Below are positions 30,432-38,794 of a stretch of 64,000 nucleotides of DNA, one piece after another. Source of the stretch: Thermodesulfobacterium sp. (lineage in GTDB: Bacteria; Desulfobacterota; Thermodesulfobacteria; Thermodesulfobacteriales; Thermodesulfobacteriaceae); the NCBI GenBank assembly GCA_017656385.1, contig JACDNX010000006.1, positions 52,344 through 116,343 on the forward strand, written 5' to 3'. Position numbers and translations under genes: made by a program. The notes beneath the pieces were generated by a model, which saw nothing but the letters and a program-made list of their open reading frames with translations, was not told the DNA's origin and made no database searches. Within the stretch, counting starts at the first letter, position 1. Every line of letters begins with the position of its first letter.

Positions 30432-32116
30432 ATATTCCAGTTATTGAAGTTGAGAATCTCTCTAAGTCTTATGGTAAAATTCAGGCTGTAAAAGAAGTTT
30501 CCTTCAAAGTGAAAAAAGGAGAAGTTTTTGGACTCATAGGTCCTGATGGTGCAGGGAAAACCTCCATTATTCAAATTCTAACAGGAGTATTAACTCCTAC
30601 TTCTGGAAAGGCATTTATAAATGGTATAGATGTAACAAAAGAACCTGAGAGAATAAAAAGTATTATTGGTTATATGCCACAAGGTTTAGGTCTTAATCTT
30701 TATGATAATCTTACTGTAGAAGAAAATATAAATTTTTTTCGAGACCTAAGACAAATTCCAGAAAAGATTTTTCAAAAAAATAAAGAAATCCTTTTAGAGA
30801 TTACCAACCTAAAACCTTTTCTTAATAGACAGGCAAGAGCTTTATCTGGTGGTATGAGGCAGAAACTTGCACTTATCTGCACCCTTCTTCATCTTCCAGA
30901 TATTATTTTTCTTGATGAACCAACTACAGGAGTTGACCCTCTTTCAAGACAGGATTTTTGGAAAATAATACATAACCTTGTTAGAGAAAGAAAAATAACA
31001 GTTCTTCTGACTACTTCTTATATGGATGAAGCAGAAAGATGCCATAGGATAGCTCTTATACATGAAGGGAAAATTTTATTAGAAGAAAAACCTGAAAATA
31101 TTAGCAATTTAGAGGAAATATTTATAGAGAAAATAACAGGAGAAAAACCAAAGATAATAGATGTTGTCAAAAAAAGAGATGAAGATAAATCTTTGATGAT
31201 AGTTTGCAAAGGTGTTAGCAAGCTTTTTGGAAGTTTTAAAGCAGTAGATAAAGTGGATTTAGAGGTTGAGAAAGGAGAGATTTTAGGACTTCTTGGCCCT
31301 AATGGAGCAGGGAAAACTACGCTTATAAAAATGATGTGCGGACTTCTTGAACCATCTGAAGGAAAGATATCTATTTTGGGATACGATGTTCAAAAAGAAA
31401 GAGCTAAAATTTGGAATATAATAGGATATATGTCTCAAAAATTTTCTTTATATAAAGATTTAACTGTTTTAGAAAATATGAAATTCTATGCAGGGATTTA
31501 TGGGGTTAGAAGTTATAACTTTAAAGAAATTTTAGAAAGACTTGAGCTTCTCGAAATGGGGGATCGTTTAGTAAAAGATTTACCATTTGGTATAAGACAA
31601 AGATTAGCTTTAGCATGTGCGCTTTTACATAAACCACCTATTTTATTTTTGGATGAACCAACTTCTGGGGTTGATCCTGTTGCAAGAAGAAATTTTTGGG
31701 AAATTATTTATCAAGTTTCTCGTCAAGAAGGAACCACAGTTATAGTTTCCACCCATTATATGGATGAAGCAGAAAACTGTGATAGGTTAGGGCTTATGAA
31801 TAGAGGAAGACTAATTGCTCTTGGAACTCCTGAAGAGATAAAAAAAGAATCAGAAAAGTTTTCAGGCTCACTTTTACAAATTAAAACTCCTCATTTTTAT
31901 AAAGCTTTTGAGTTGATTTCCCAAGAATTTCCTGAAATTTCTATTTATGGAAACAAGATCTTTATTAGAACTTTTGAAATAGAAAACGTTAAAGAAAAGA
32001 TTAAAAATTTTTTTGAGAGCCAAAAATTACTGCCTTTTGAAATACAACAAATTTCAATTCCTTTACAGGAGGCTTTTGTAGATTTTATAAAAAGAGCAGA
32101 AGGCTTAAATGTTTAA
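30416..32116 (+). CDS. Double ATP-binding subunit of ABC-2 exporter (YbhF type)
   Basis: Two nucleotide-binding domains are fused in 566 residues. The first has Walker A GPDGAGKT, signature LSGGMRQ and Walker B IIFLDEPTTGVDP. The second has Walker A GPNGAGKTT, an altered signature LPFGIRQ and Walker B ILFLDEPTSGVDP. A changed second signature also occurs in YbhF/RbbA-type fusions, so it is not a sign of decay. It powers the two permeases that follow. Its end overlaps the first permease by 8 bases. Exported substrate unknown; drugs or envelope components are typical. Confidence 0.92.
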   Translation: MGEALDIPVIEVENLSKSYGKIQAVKEVSFKVKKGEVFGLIGPDGAGKTSIIQILTGVLTPTSGKAFINGIDVTKEPERIKSIIGYMPQGLGLNLYDNLTVEENINFFRDLRQIPEKIFQKNKEILLEITNLKPFLNRQARALSGGMRQKLALICTLLHLPDIIFLDEPTTGVDPLSRQDFWKIIHNLVRERKITVLLTTSYMDEAERCHRIALIHEGKILLEEKPENISNLEEIFIEKITGEKPKIIDVVKKRDEDKSLMIVCKGVSKLFGSFKAVDKVDLEVEKGEILGLLGPNGAGKTTLIKMMCGLLEPSEGKISILGYDVQKERAKIWNIIGYMSQKFSLYKDLTVLENMKFYAGIYGVRSYNFKEILERLELLEMGDRLVKDLPFGIRQRLALACALLHKPPILFLDEPTSGVDPVARRNFWEIIYQVSRQEGTTVIVSTHYMDEAENCDRLGLMNRGRLIALGTPEEIKKESEKFSGSLLQIKTPHFYKAFELISQEFPEISIYGNKIFIRTFEIENVKEKIKNFFESQKLLPFEIQQISIPLQEAFVDFIKRAEGLNV

Positions 32117-33236
32117 AAGATTTTCAGGAATTGTAAAAAAAGAATTTATTGAATTGTTAAGAGATAAATTAGCTCTCTTACTTATTTTTATAGCTCCTGT
32201 TTTAGTGATATTTCTTGAGGGTTACGGACTTGTTCTTGATGTAAAAAAAATACCCTTAGCCTTTTTAGATTATGATAGAAGTAAGCTTAGTAGAGAATAT
32301 ATCAATTCCTTTGTTAATTCTGAATACTTTAAATTTTATAGATTAGTCAGTAATTATAAAGAGGCAGAAGAGCTTATTAAGAAAGGAGAAATAAGAGCTT
32401 TAATAGTTATACCTCCAGATTTTTCAAGAAAACTCTATAAATGGCAAAATGTTCAGGTGCAAATTTTAGTAGATGGAACTTATCCCAATCGTGCACAGAT
32501 TGTAAAAGGTTATGTTTCATCTATAAATTTTAAATTTAATATGAAATTACTCCAAAGTTATGCTAAAACCTTAGAGGAAAAAGAAAAATTTCCGATAGAA
32601 GTTGAGATGCGAGCCTGGTATAATCCTGCTCTTGAAAGTAAAAATTTTATTATGCCAGGAGAATTAGTTACAATTTTATGTTTCTATCCTATTTTAATAA
32701 GTTGTTTAGCAATAGTAAGAGAAAAAGAACTGGGTAGTATTTTTAATTTTTATTGTTCTCCTGCTAAATCTTGGGAAATAGTTCTTGGTAAAGCAATACC
32801 ATATATTATAGTTAGTTTTTTAACTTATTTAGCCTTATTTTTTATTACTGTGTTTGTTTTTAAAGCTAAATTTATCGGAAATTTTATAGCTCTTTCTATA
32901 GGGAGTTTTCTTTACATTTCCTGTACAGTGGGACTCGGATTTTTAATTTCTTCTTTTACAAAAACCCAAATTACAGCTATGCTTTTAGCTTTTGTTTTAG
33001 CAGTGCTACCTTCTTATTTATATTCTGGCTATCTCTGTCCAATAAGCAGTATGGACCTTAGTGGGCAAATTATGAGTAAATTTATTCCTGCAACTTATTT
33101 TTTAAAAATTGTAAGAGGTATCTATTTAAAAGGATTGGGCTTGGGTTTTTATATAAACAATCTTTTCTATCTTTGTCTTTATGCTTTTATTGTTTACACT
33201 TTAACTATTTTGAGGTTTAAAAAGAGGATAGGTTGA
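32109..33236 (+). CDS. ABC-2 exporter permease, first (YbhS/YbhR type)
   Basis: This 375-residue integral membrane protein has one N-terminal helix (about 22-40), a large extracytoplasmic domain (about 45-180, with a PPDFSRKL segment) and about five C-terminal helices. This is the usual topology of ABC2_membrane_3 proteins. It pairs with the second permease of identical length, and the two probably form a heterodimer. Its stop TGA is shared with the TTG start of the next gene. Confidence 0.9.
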   Translation: MFKRFSGIVKKEFIELLRDKLALLLIFIAPVLVIFLEGYGLVLDVKKIPLAFLDYDRSKLSREYINSFVNSEYFKFYRLVSNYKEAEELIKKGEIRALIVIPPDFSRKLYKWQNVQVQILVDGTYPNRAQIVKGYVSSINFKFNMKLLQSYAKTLEEKEKFPIEVEMRAWYNPALESKNFIMPGELVTILCFYPILISCLAIVREKELGSIFNFYCSPAKSWEIVLGKAIPYIIVSFLTYLALFFITVFVFKAKFIGNFIALSIGSFLYISCTVGLGFLISSFTKTQITAMLLAFVLAVLPSYLYSGYLCPISSMDLSGQIMSKFIPATYFLKIVRGIYLKGLGLGFYINNLFYLCLYAFIVYTLTILRFKKRIG

Positions 33237-34360
33237 GGCGTTTAGTAGTTTTATTAAAAAAAGAATTTTTACAGCTTTTACGGGATAAAATTTTAATAAT
33301 TATTTTAATCTATGCCTTTACTATAGATGTTTATGTAGGTGGTAAGGGGGTAAAGTTAGAGGTAAATAATTTTCCTACTATTATTCAGGATCAAAGCAAA
33401 TCTTTCAAAAGTAGAGAGCTTATAAGTAGATTTAGGGAACCCTATTTTAAAATTCTTGCCTTTGTAGAATCTGATAAAGAAGTAGTGAATTGGCTTGACA
33501 AAGGTAAAGCTTCTATGGCTATTATTATACCTCCTGATTTTGAAAGAAAAGTAGATAAAGGGCAGGGCAAAATTCAAGTGATTATTGATGGAACCATGTC
33601 CATAACTGCAACTATGGCTGTTTCTTATGTAGCAGAGATCACTAATGATTATGCTATAGAACTGCTTGAAAGAAAGGGAGGGGTAACTAAACATTTTTTT
33701 GAAAACTTTCCACAAATTGACGAAAGAACCAGAGTTTTATTTAATCCAAATTGTCTTAGTCATTGGTTTATGGGGCTTGCTGAATTATTTAATGTAATCA
33801 CTATGGTACCACTTTTAATTACAGCAGCAGTTCTTATAAAAGAAAAAGAATATGGAACCATAGAACAACTTCTTGTTACTCCTGTTAGAAGTTGGGAAAT
33901 TTTTTTAGCAAAAATATTACCTACAGTTATAATAGTGAGTTTACTTACTATGTTAAGTATTTTTATTATGATTAAAGGCGTTTTTAAAGTTCCTATAAGA
34001 GGAAATTTATTTTTATTTTATATAGTAACCTGTCTTTATATTTTTACCTTATCTTCTATAGGTATTGCTATTGCAACTATGGTTAGAAACCTTTCTCAGG
34101 CTATGATGGTTATTATGATTATCTTAGTGCCTATGCTTATGATTTCAGGAGTCTGGACCCCTCCAGAAGCTATGCGTTTATTTGCAAGATATGCAAGTTT
34201 ATTATCTCCAATGAGATATTATTTAGATTTTGGCTATGGAGTTATATTAAAAGGAAATGGTTTAAAATATGTTTGGCAAGATATATTAGGAATTATTCTT
34301 ATAGGGGGTCTACTTTTATTTTTTTCTGCTTTAAGATTTAGACAGAGTTTTGCTAAATAA
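33233..34360 (+). CDS. ABC-2 exporter permease, second (YbhS/YbhR type)
   Basis: It has the same layout as the preceding permease and the same length (375 residues): N-terminal membrane helix, periplasmic domain with PPDFERKV, and five or so C-terminal helices. The start is TTG within a TTGA overlap with the previous stop, preceded by a GAGG ribosome site; no ATG is available in a better place. It ends the exporter operon. The next 400 bases hold only decayed coding sequence. Confidence 0.9.
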   Translation: MRRLVVLLKKEFLQLLRDKILIIILIYAFTIDVYVGGKGVKLEVNNFPTIIQDQSKSFKSRELISRFREPYFKILAFVESDKEVVNWLDKGKASMAIIIPPDFERKVDKGQGKIQVIIDGTMSITATMAVSYVAEITNDYAIELLERKGGVTKHFFENFPQIDERTRVLFNPNCLSHWFMGLAELFNVITMVPLLITAAVLIKEKEYGTIEQLLVTPVRSWEIFLAKILPTVIIVSLLTMLSIFIMIKGVFKVPIRGNLFLFYIVTCLYIFTLSSIGIAIATMVRNLSQAMMVIMIILVPMLMISGVWTPPEAMRLFARYASLLSPMRYYLDFGYGVILKGNGLKYVWQDILGIILIGGLLLFFSALRFRQSFAK

Positions 34361-34375
34361 ATTTTAAGATAAATT

Positions 34376-34625
34376 ATGAAATGTCCAGGACAAGATACTA
34401 GATAAATCCACGTATAGATTTTAGCTGTGCAACATATTGTAAATACGCTGAAATTAGCTTAGGAGAACTTTTTCCTGAATAGATCTTTAAAAACACCGAA
34501 CTTTTAAAAGAAAAAGTAAAAAAGCAGTTTTAGAAAGGTTAAAAGGTAAACAAATTAAAAAGGAATTTTTGCAAGAAGTAGAAAAATTGGAAACCATGGT
34601 TAAAAAGAAAAAAATAAATCTTTAG
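34376..34625 (+). pseudogene. Broken small Cys-rich gene (CPGQD…CxxYCKYAE)
   Basis: Joining frames gives a sensible small protein. It starts MKCPGQDTR (34376-34402), loses one base, and continues NPRIDFSCATYCKYAE…LGELFPE from 34405. A TAG follows that would be a Leu codon in the intact gene. A further frameshift leads to a Lys/Glu-rich helical tail that ends with TAG at 34623-34625. From memory it resembles the cysteine-rich N-terminal segment of some Desulfobacterota phosphohydrolases (CPGQDTRYW…NP+MDFGCA), without the central zinc ribbon. At least three lesions make it a pseudogene. The remaining bases to 34761 hold a 19-codon open frame (34668-34727) and further coding-like but interrupted sequence, nothing I can name. 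Confidence 0.6.
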
Positions 34626-34761
34626 AAATTGCTTTGTTTGCTTGCTTTTTATGTTATTTTTTTGAAAATGAAAGAGAGGAGTTATATTGAAAGTGAGATA
34701 AATTTGATGAAAATACTTAAAGAGTGAATTTACTGAAGATTTGTTAATTTGTTAAATAATT

Positions 34762-35133
34762 ATGAAGATAAAGTTAATTTTTGATGAAAAAGAAGAAATT
34801 TTAGCAGAGTTTTTTGATACAGTCTGTGCTAAAGCTATATATGATATTTTGCCTATTGAAGCTAATTTAAATACTTGGGGTGATGAATTTTATTTTTCTA
34901 TTCCTTTAGATTATTCATTGGATGAAACCGCGACCTTAAAGGTTAAAGCCGGAGACATAGGTTACTGGCCTCCTGGTAAGGCACTTGCAATCTTCTTTGG
35001 TCCCACTCCAGCATCAATTGATGAAAACCCAGTTCCTGCAAGTGAAGTAAATATAGTGGGTAGATTACTGGAAGATCCATCCAAATTAAAAAAACTGAAA
35101 AATTCTACAAAAATAAGAATGAATACCATTTAA
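34762..35133 (+). CDS. Cyclophilin-like (DUF369) protein
   Basis: The 123-residue protein matches the small cyclophilin-like fold family typified by Thermotoga TM1367: EFYFSIPLDYSLDETA, DIGYWPPGKALAIFFGPTPAS and the NIVGRLL end. Members lack clear peptidyl-prolyl isomerase residues and their role is unknown. It follows a stretch of decayed sequence and has no strong ribosome site. Confidence 0.8.
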   Translation: MKIKLIFDEKEEILAEFFDTVCAKAIYDILPIEANLNTWGDEFYFSIPLDYSLDETATLKVKAGDIGYWPPGKALAIFFGPTPASIDENPVPASEVNIVGRLLEDPSKLKKLKNSTKIRMNTI

Positions 35134-35139
35134 AAGGGC

Positions 35140-35262
35140 ATGAAGTTTTTTATAATTCATAATTATGCAATTGGAATGGATCTTTATTTGTCAAAAATTC
35201 ATGATAAGATTGCAACTCTTCTGAGCTCTCTTTCTTGGGAGCTAAATTCTCTTGTTTTATAA
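35140..35262 (+). CDS. Possible 40-residue protein or gene remnant
   Basis: An ATG-initiated frame (35140-35142) runs 40 codons to TAA at 35260-35262 in the gap between two real genes, and its composition is protein-like (HNYAIGMDLYLSKIHDKI). No ribosome site or known relative is recognised. It may be a remnant like the pseudogene 0.6 kb upstream. Confidence 0.25.
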   Translation: MKFFIIHNYAIGMDLYLSKIHDKIATLLSSLSWELNSLVL

Positions 35263-35292
35263 ATAAAAGAAGTTATTATTATAAATTCTGTT

Positions 35293-35916
35293 ATGAGACA
35301 CTTTCTATTTTTAAGACATGGTCCTGTTGCAGAAGAGTATCGGAAAATATTTTACGGACAGCTCGATATCCCACTTTCTGAGGAAGGCAAGCGCAAGTCT
35401 TTGCAGGTGGTAAATGAACTTGCAAATTATTCTATAAAAGCGGTTTTTTCAAGTCCTCTTCAAAGGGCGCTTTTTCCTGCAAAAATATTGGCAGAGAAAA
35501 AGAGAATACCTCTAATTGTAAAAGAAGAGCTAAAAGAAATAAATTATGGGGTTTGGACTGGACGTTTGAGAGAGGAGGTTTATAGAGAGCCTCTTTTCTG
35601 GAAAAGATTAAGAATTGATAACCTTTCTCCACATAAAGGAGAGTCTATAAAAGAGTTAAGAGCAAGGGCTAAAAAATTTTGGAAAAACTTAACAAATTTA
35701 GAAGAAGGATTATATGTTATTTTTACTCATGGAGGATTTATAAGGGCACTTCTTTGTGAACTTTTAGCTGTTGAAACTCGTTTTTTTCTTACATTTGAAG
35801 TTTACCATTTAAAAGGGGTTCTCGTTAGTCTTTCTGAGAAAGGAGAGTATTTTATTCGCGGGATTAATTTAAACCCAGATCAGATTGAAGAACTTATTAA
35901 GAGTTCTTACTGGTAG
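35293..35916 (+). CDS. Histidine phosphatase family protein
   Basis: The 207-residue protein has the catalytic RHG motif at the N-terminus (FLRHGPV), a second Arg in FSSPLQRA, the GVWTG segment and the second catalytic His in FTHGGFIRALL. The family includes phosphoglycerate mutase-like enzymes and alpha-ribazole phosphatase (CobC). Length fits CobC-type, but no cobalamin gene is nearby, so the substrate is open. Its last codons and stop lie in a 21-bp tandem duplication. Confidence 0.85.
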   Translation: MRHFLFLRHGPVAEEYRKIFYGQLDIPLSEEGKRKSLQVVNELANYSIKAVFSSPLQRALFPAKILAEKKRIPLIVKEELKEINYGVWTGRLREEVYREPLFWKRLRIDNLSPHKGESIKELRARAKKFWKNLTNLEEGLYVIFTHGGFIRALLCELLAVETRFFLTFEVYHLKGVLVSLSEKGEYFIRGINLNPDQIEELIKSSYW

Positions 35917-35938
35917 GTTAAGAGTTCTTACTGGTAGG
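35897..35938 (+). repeat. 21-bp perfect tandem duplication over a stop codon
   Basis: Positions 35897-35917 are repeated exactly at 35918-35938. The first copy contains the last codons and TAG stop of the histidine phosphatase gene; the second lies directly before the SRP RNA promoter. It is a recent local duplication with no obvious function. Confidence 0.9.
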
Positions 35939-35945
35939 GATCTTT

Positions 35946-35973
35946 TTGAAAAATGTTAAAAAGGTATTATATT
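35946..35973 (+). promoter_or_regulatory. Promoter of the SRP RNA–selC unit
   Basis: TTGAAA (35946-35951) and TATATT (35968-35973) are spaced by 16 bases. The predicted start near 35980-35983 coincides with the first paired base of the SRP RNA at 35983. Confidence 0.6.
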
Positions 35974-35982
35974 TAGATTTAA

Positions 35983-36083
35983 GGCTATTGGGACCTGTGC
36001 GACGGATCCTGGTGAACCCCGCCAGGCCCGAAAGGGAGCAACGGTAGCCAGGCTCTCCGGGTGCCACAGGTATCCCAATAGCC
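35983..36083 (+). ncRNA. ffs: Signal recognition particle RNA (4.5S, small bacterial type)
   Basis: About 101 nt fold into one long hairpin. The ends GGCTATTGGG and CCCAATAGCC pair, as do ACCTGTG and CACAGGT. The apical domain shows the conserved GGCCCGAAAGGGAGCAACGG-type tetraloop and symmetric/asymmetric loops bound by Ffh. It is a small SRP RNA without an Alu domain. It lies 17 nt ahead of selC and is probably co-transcribed with it. Confidence 0.95.
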
Positions 36084-36100
36084 CCTTTTGTATATAAGCA

Positions 36101-36196
36101 GGAAGCGTTAGGGGGCTGGTGCCCCTCCCGGGCTTCAAACCCGGTGCACCCCAAATTAAAGGGGTGGGTGGGTTCAATTCCCACACGCTTCCGCCA
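36101..36196 (+). tRNA. selC: tRNA-Sec (UCA anticodon)
   Basis: The 96-nt gene shows the marks of bacterial selenocysteine tRNA. The acceptor stem is 8 bp (36101-36108 with 36185-36192), with discriminator G and encoded CCA (36194-36196). The D stem is extended. The anticodon loop CTTCAAA holds TCA at 36135-36137. A long variable arm has a 6-bp stem (CACCCC/GGGGTG), and the T stem is 5 bp (GTGGG/CCCAC). It implies that the genome decodes UGA as selenocysteine. selA, selB and selD are not in this window, and I identified no selenoprotein gene here. Confidence 0.96.
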
Positions 36197-36237
36197 GAGA
36201 TTTTAATTACATTAAAATTTTTAACAAACTTTAAAAG

Positions 36238-37662
36238 TTGAGAAAACTATATTTTAAAATCTTTTCTTATCTTCTTGTTGTTCTCTTCTCTTTTCATCAA
36301 CTAAGCTATGCCCTTTTAACACTTCCTGAAGAAGAAAAAATAGGAAAACAGGTTCTTCAGGAATTATCTTCAAAGGTTGAATTTATTCAGGATGTAGAAT
36401 TGGTGGCTTACATAAATAGCATAGGAAAATTACTTACAGAAAAAGGAGTGGATTTTTCACCTTTTAAATTCAGGTTTTATCTTATAAAAGATGATACCTT
36501 TAATGCCTTTTCTGTTCCAGGAGGATACATATTTCTCAATTCTGGTATTTTTGAAAGTATTGAATCAGAAGAAGAACTTGCTGGGATAATGGCTCACGAA
36601 ATTGCACATAATCTGTGCAGACATGTGGCAAAGAGACTGGAAAGTATAAAAAGGATGCAGGTAGCAATTACTGCTGCAACCTTAGCAGCAATTCTTTTAG
36701 GTGGAGGTAAAGCAGCAGAAGCTGTGGGTATTACTTCTTCAGCTTTCGCAGAAACAAAACTTTTAGCTTACAGCAGAGCTGATGAAGAAGAGGCAGACAG
36801 AACAGGTTTTCAAATTCTCACAAAAGCAGGTTATAGCCCTTGGGGAATGGTTAGGATAATGGAAAAACTTTCTAAAAAAAGTAAATTTGCTGTAGAACTC
36901 AATTACAAATACTTGCTTACTCATCCTTTACCCCAAGAAAGACTTACCTACTTAATCAGCTTAGCAAGAAAATACGGTTCTAACAAAGGTTCATCTTCAA
37001 TTATAAGTTCAGATCCCTATTACTTTAAGAGACTAACCATTAAGGCAACGGTAATTTCTAAGGATCCTGCAGACTTGGTATTGAAATATAAAGAGGAATT
37101 GAAGATTAAAGATGATTCCTGGACTAAATATTCCTTAGCTCTTGCCCTTTCTCAGCAAAGATTTTTTAAAGAAGCAATTTCTGAAATGAAAAAAGCTTTA
37201 AAAGAGCTTCCTCCTAAGCCTTACTTTCTGTTAGATCTTGCTGAAATATATTTAAATTCTGGAGATTATCAAAGAGCTTTAACTGTTATTGAAGGTATTA
37301 AATTTTCTGAAGGCTCTAAAAAACTATTTGAAAAAATTGTGTATCTTAAGATTCAATATTTAAAAGCAAAAGCATTAGCAGAAACTTCTCGGCTTTTTCA
37401 GGCTTATGAAATTTTTAATAGCTTGAAAGGAAATAACATACTTGAAAATGATCCCTATTTTTATTTTTATTTTGGGAGAATTTGCTCCAGAATAAATAAA
37501 GACGGCGAAGCACATTTTTACTTTGGCAAATATTATGAATTAAAAGGAGATTATAAAACAGCTTACTTTCATTATAAAAAGGCCCTTTCTTTTTTATCTA
37601 AAGAAGATAAAATGTATAATGAGGTAGAAAAAAGCATAAAATATCTGAAGAAAGATAAATAA
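36238..37662 (+). CDS. M48-family metalloprotease with TPR region (BepA-like)
   Basis: The 474-residue protein has a signal peptide (hydrophobic residues about 8-24) and a zinc protease domain with HEIAH at about residues 120-124 and the third ligand in ADEEEAD. A C-terminal tetratricopeptide-like region covers about 285-470. The architecture matches periplasmic BepA/YfgC, which handles misassembled outer-membrane proteins including LptD. The start is TTG (36238); the basic MRKLYFK start plus hydrophobic core fits a signal peptide, and no ATG does. It lies 41 bases after selC. Confidence 0.9.
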   Translation: MRKLYFKIFSYLLVVLFSFHQLSYALLTLPEEEKIGKQVLQELSSKVEFIQDVELVAYINSIGKLLTEKGVDFSPFKFRFYLIKDDTFNAFSVPGGYIFLNSGIFESIESEEELAGIMAHEIAHNLCRHVAKRLESIKRMQVAITAATLAAILLGGGKAAEAVGITSSAFAETKLLAYSRADEEEADRTGFQILTKAGYSPWGMVRIMEKLSKKSKFAVELNYKYLLTHPLPQERLTYLISLARKYGSNKGSSSIISSDPYYFKRLTIKATVISKDPADLVLKYKEELKIKDDSWTKYSLALALSQQRFFKEAISEMKKALKELPPKPYFLLDLAEIYLNSGDYQRALTVIEGIKFSEGSKKLFEKIVYLKIQYLKAKALAETSRLFQAYEIFNSLKGNNILENDPYFYFYFGRICSRINKDGEAHFYFGKYYELKGDYKTAYFHYKKALSFLSKEDKMYNEVEKSIKYLKKDK

Positions 37663-37684
37663 GGGGTCAGGAGGCAGATAGTAA

Positions 37685-37966
37685 ATGGCAGAAAAAAATG
37701 TTCCTTCAGTAAGAACTCATAAGATAAAGATAAAAAAGCCTTTTAGCATAGAATATAAACAGAAAATAGTGTGCCCTTATTGTAACAACAGTGAAGATTT
37801 TTACGAAGTAATAGAAAATGCGACTTTTTTAATTTCCTATATTCAAAATGCAGATGGTACCTTAGAACCCATAGAAGAAGAGATAGAAGTTTTAGGCCCT
37901 GTAAAGTTTTTTTGTGGAATTTGTAATGCAGATTTAACACAAATTAAAAAGAAATATAAAAAATAG
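37685..37966 (+). CDS. Small zinc-ribbon-like protein of unknown function
   Basis: The 93-residue protein has two cysteine pairs, CPYCNN and CGICNA, about 48 residues apart, as in a single zinc ribbon, with a basic N-terminus. A ribosome site (CAGGAGGC) precedes the ATG. It lies between the M48 protease and ATP-grasp genes, 8 bases before the latter. I do not recognise a named family. Confidence 0.7.
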   Translation: MAEKNVPSVRTHKIKIKKPFSIEYKQKIVCPYCNNSEDFYEVIENATFLISYIQNADGTLEPIEEEIEVLGPVKFFCGICNADLTQIKKKYKK

Positions 37967-37974
37967 GAAAAAAT

Positions 37975-38772
37975 TTGCGTCCCTATTATATAGTTCTTAG
38001 CTATAAGGCATTTAAAAGACATTTTCAAGATTTTAAAGAGGGAGATCTTATAGGAATAAGACTACCTTTAAAAAAAGAAGAGGTTGGATTGATAATAGAT
38101 CTTATAAATAGAAAAGTAGAAGCATTTCCGTCTTTTTTGTCTCAGATACTTAGCACTTCCAAAGCTTTGCAGGCAGAGATTTTAAAAAAATTCATGCTGC
38201 CTTACACCTTTTCAATTCGCGATAAAACTGCCTTGCTTTCTGCTATTTCGGAATTATCTAAAACGGAATTTCAGAAATTTGTTACTAAAGATGACAGGGC
38301 TAACTGTGGATTGGGTGTAAGACTCTGGAATTCCTTAGAAGAAATTTTTAATGTGGCTGGAACCCCAATTTTACCCTATCCTTTTGTTTTACAGCCTTTT
38401 TTTGAAAATATAAGAGATATAAGAGTTATTATTCTTGAAGAATGTCACATAGAAGCCTATGAAAGAACTAATCCCTATAATTTCAGAAAAAATTTATTTT
38501 TGGGAGGAAAGGCGAGCGTTTATAATTTAAATGAAAAAGAGATAGAATTTTGCAGGAAAGTAATGAAAAGAGGTGAATTTCCTTATGCTCATTTAGATCT
38601 TATTTACATTGGAGATAAAGGTCCCTATCTTTCAGAAATAAGTCTTAAAGGCGGAATAAAGGGAGCCAAAATAACTCATCAGGCTTATGAGGAAACAATA
38701 AAAAAGATACATCAAAAATTTTATAAAAAATGGGAAGAAAAGTATAGCCCTGTAGAGTATCTTACTCCTTGA
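37975..38772 (+). CDS. ATP-grasp (RimK-like) protein
   Basis: In the 265-residue product, the C-terminal two-thirds read as an ATP-grasp fold: FVLQPFFENIRDIRVIIL, NFRKNLFLGGKA and LDLIYIGDKGPYLSEISLKGG. These are close to RimK-type glutamate-ligase motifs. The substrate is unknown. The start is TTG (37975), preceded by AGGAAAAAAT. It is closely linked to the zinc-ribbon gene, so a carrier-ligase relationship is conceivable but unsupported. Confidence 0.75.
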   Translation: MRPYYIVLSYKAFKRHFQDFKEGDLIGIRLPLKKEEVGLIIDLINRKVEAFPSFLSQILSTSKALQAEILKKFMLPYTFSIRDKTALLSAISELSKTEFQKFVTKDDRANCGLGVRLWNSLEEIFNVAGTPILPYPFVLQPFFENIRDIRVIILEECHIEAYERTNPYNFRKNLFLGGKASVYNLNEKEIEFCRKVMKRGEFPYAHLDLIYIGDKGPYLSEISLKGGIKGAKITHQAYEETIKKIHQKFYKKWEEKYSPVEYLTP

Positions 38773-38794
38773 AATTAATAACAAAATTAAAGGC

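Noticed and set aside
31560..31620. Degenerate ABC signature (LPFGIRQ) as a sign of a decaying ATPase
   Set aside because: The same change is usual in the second domain of YbhF/RbbA-type fusions, and Walker A and B are intact.
35918..36186. Two reverse open frames of 76-88 codons across the SRP RNA and selC
   Set aside because: They arise from reading the complement of two structured RNA genes, whose pairing explains the sequence fully.
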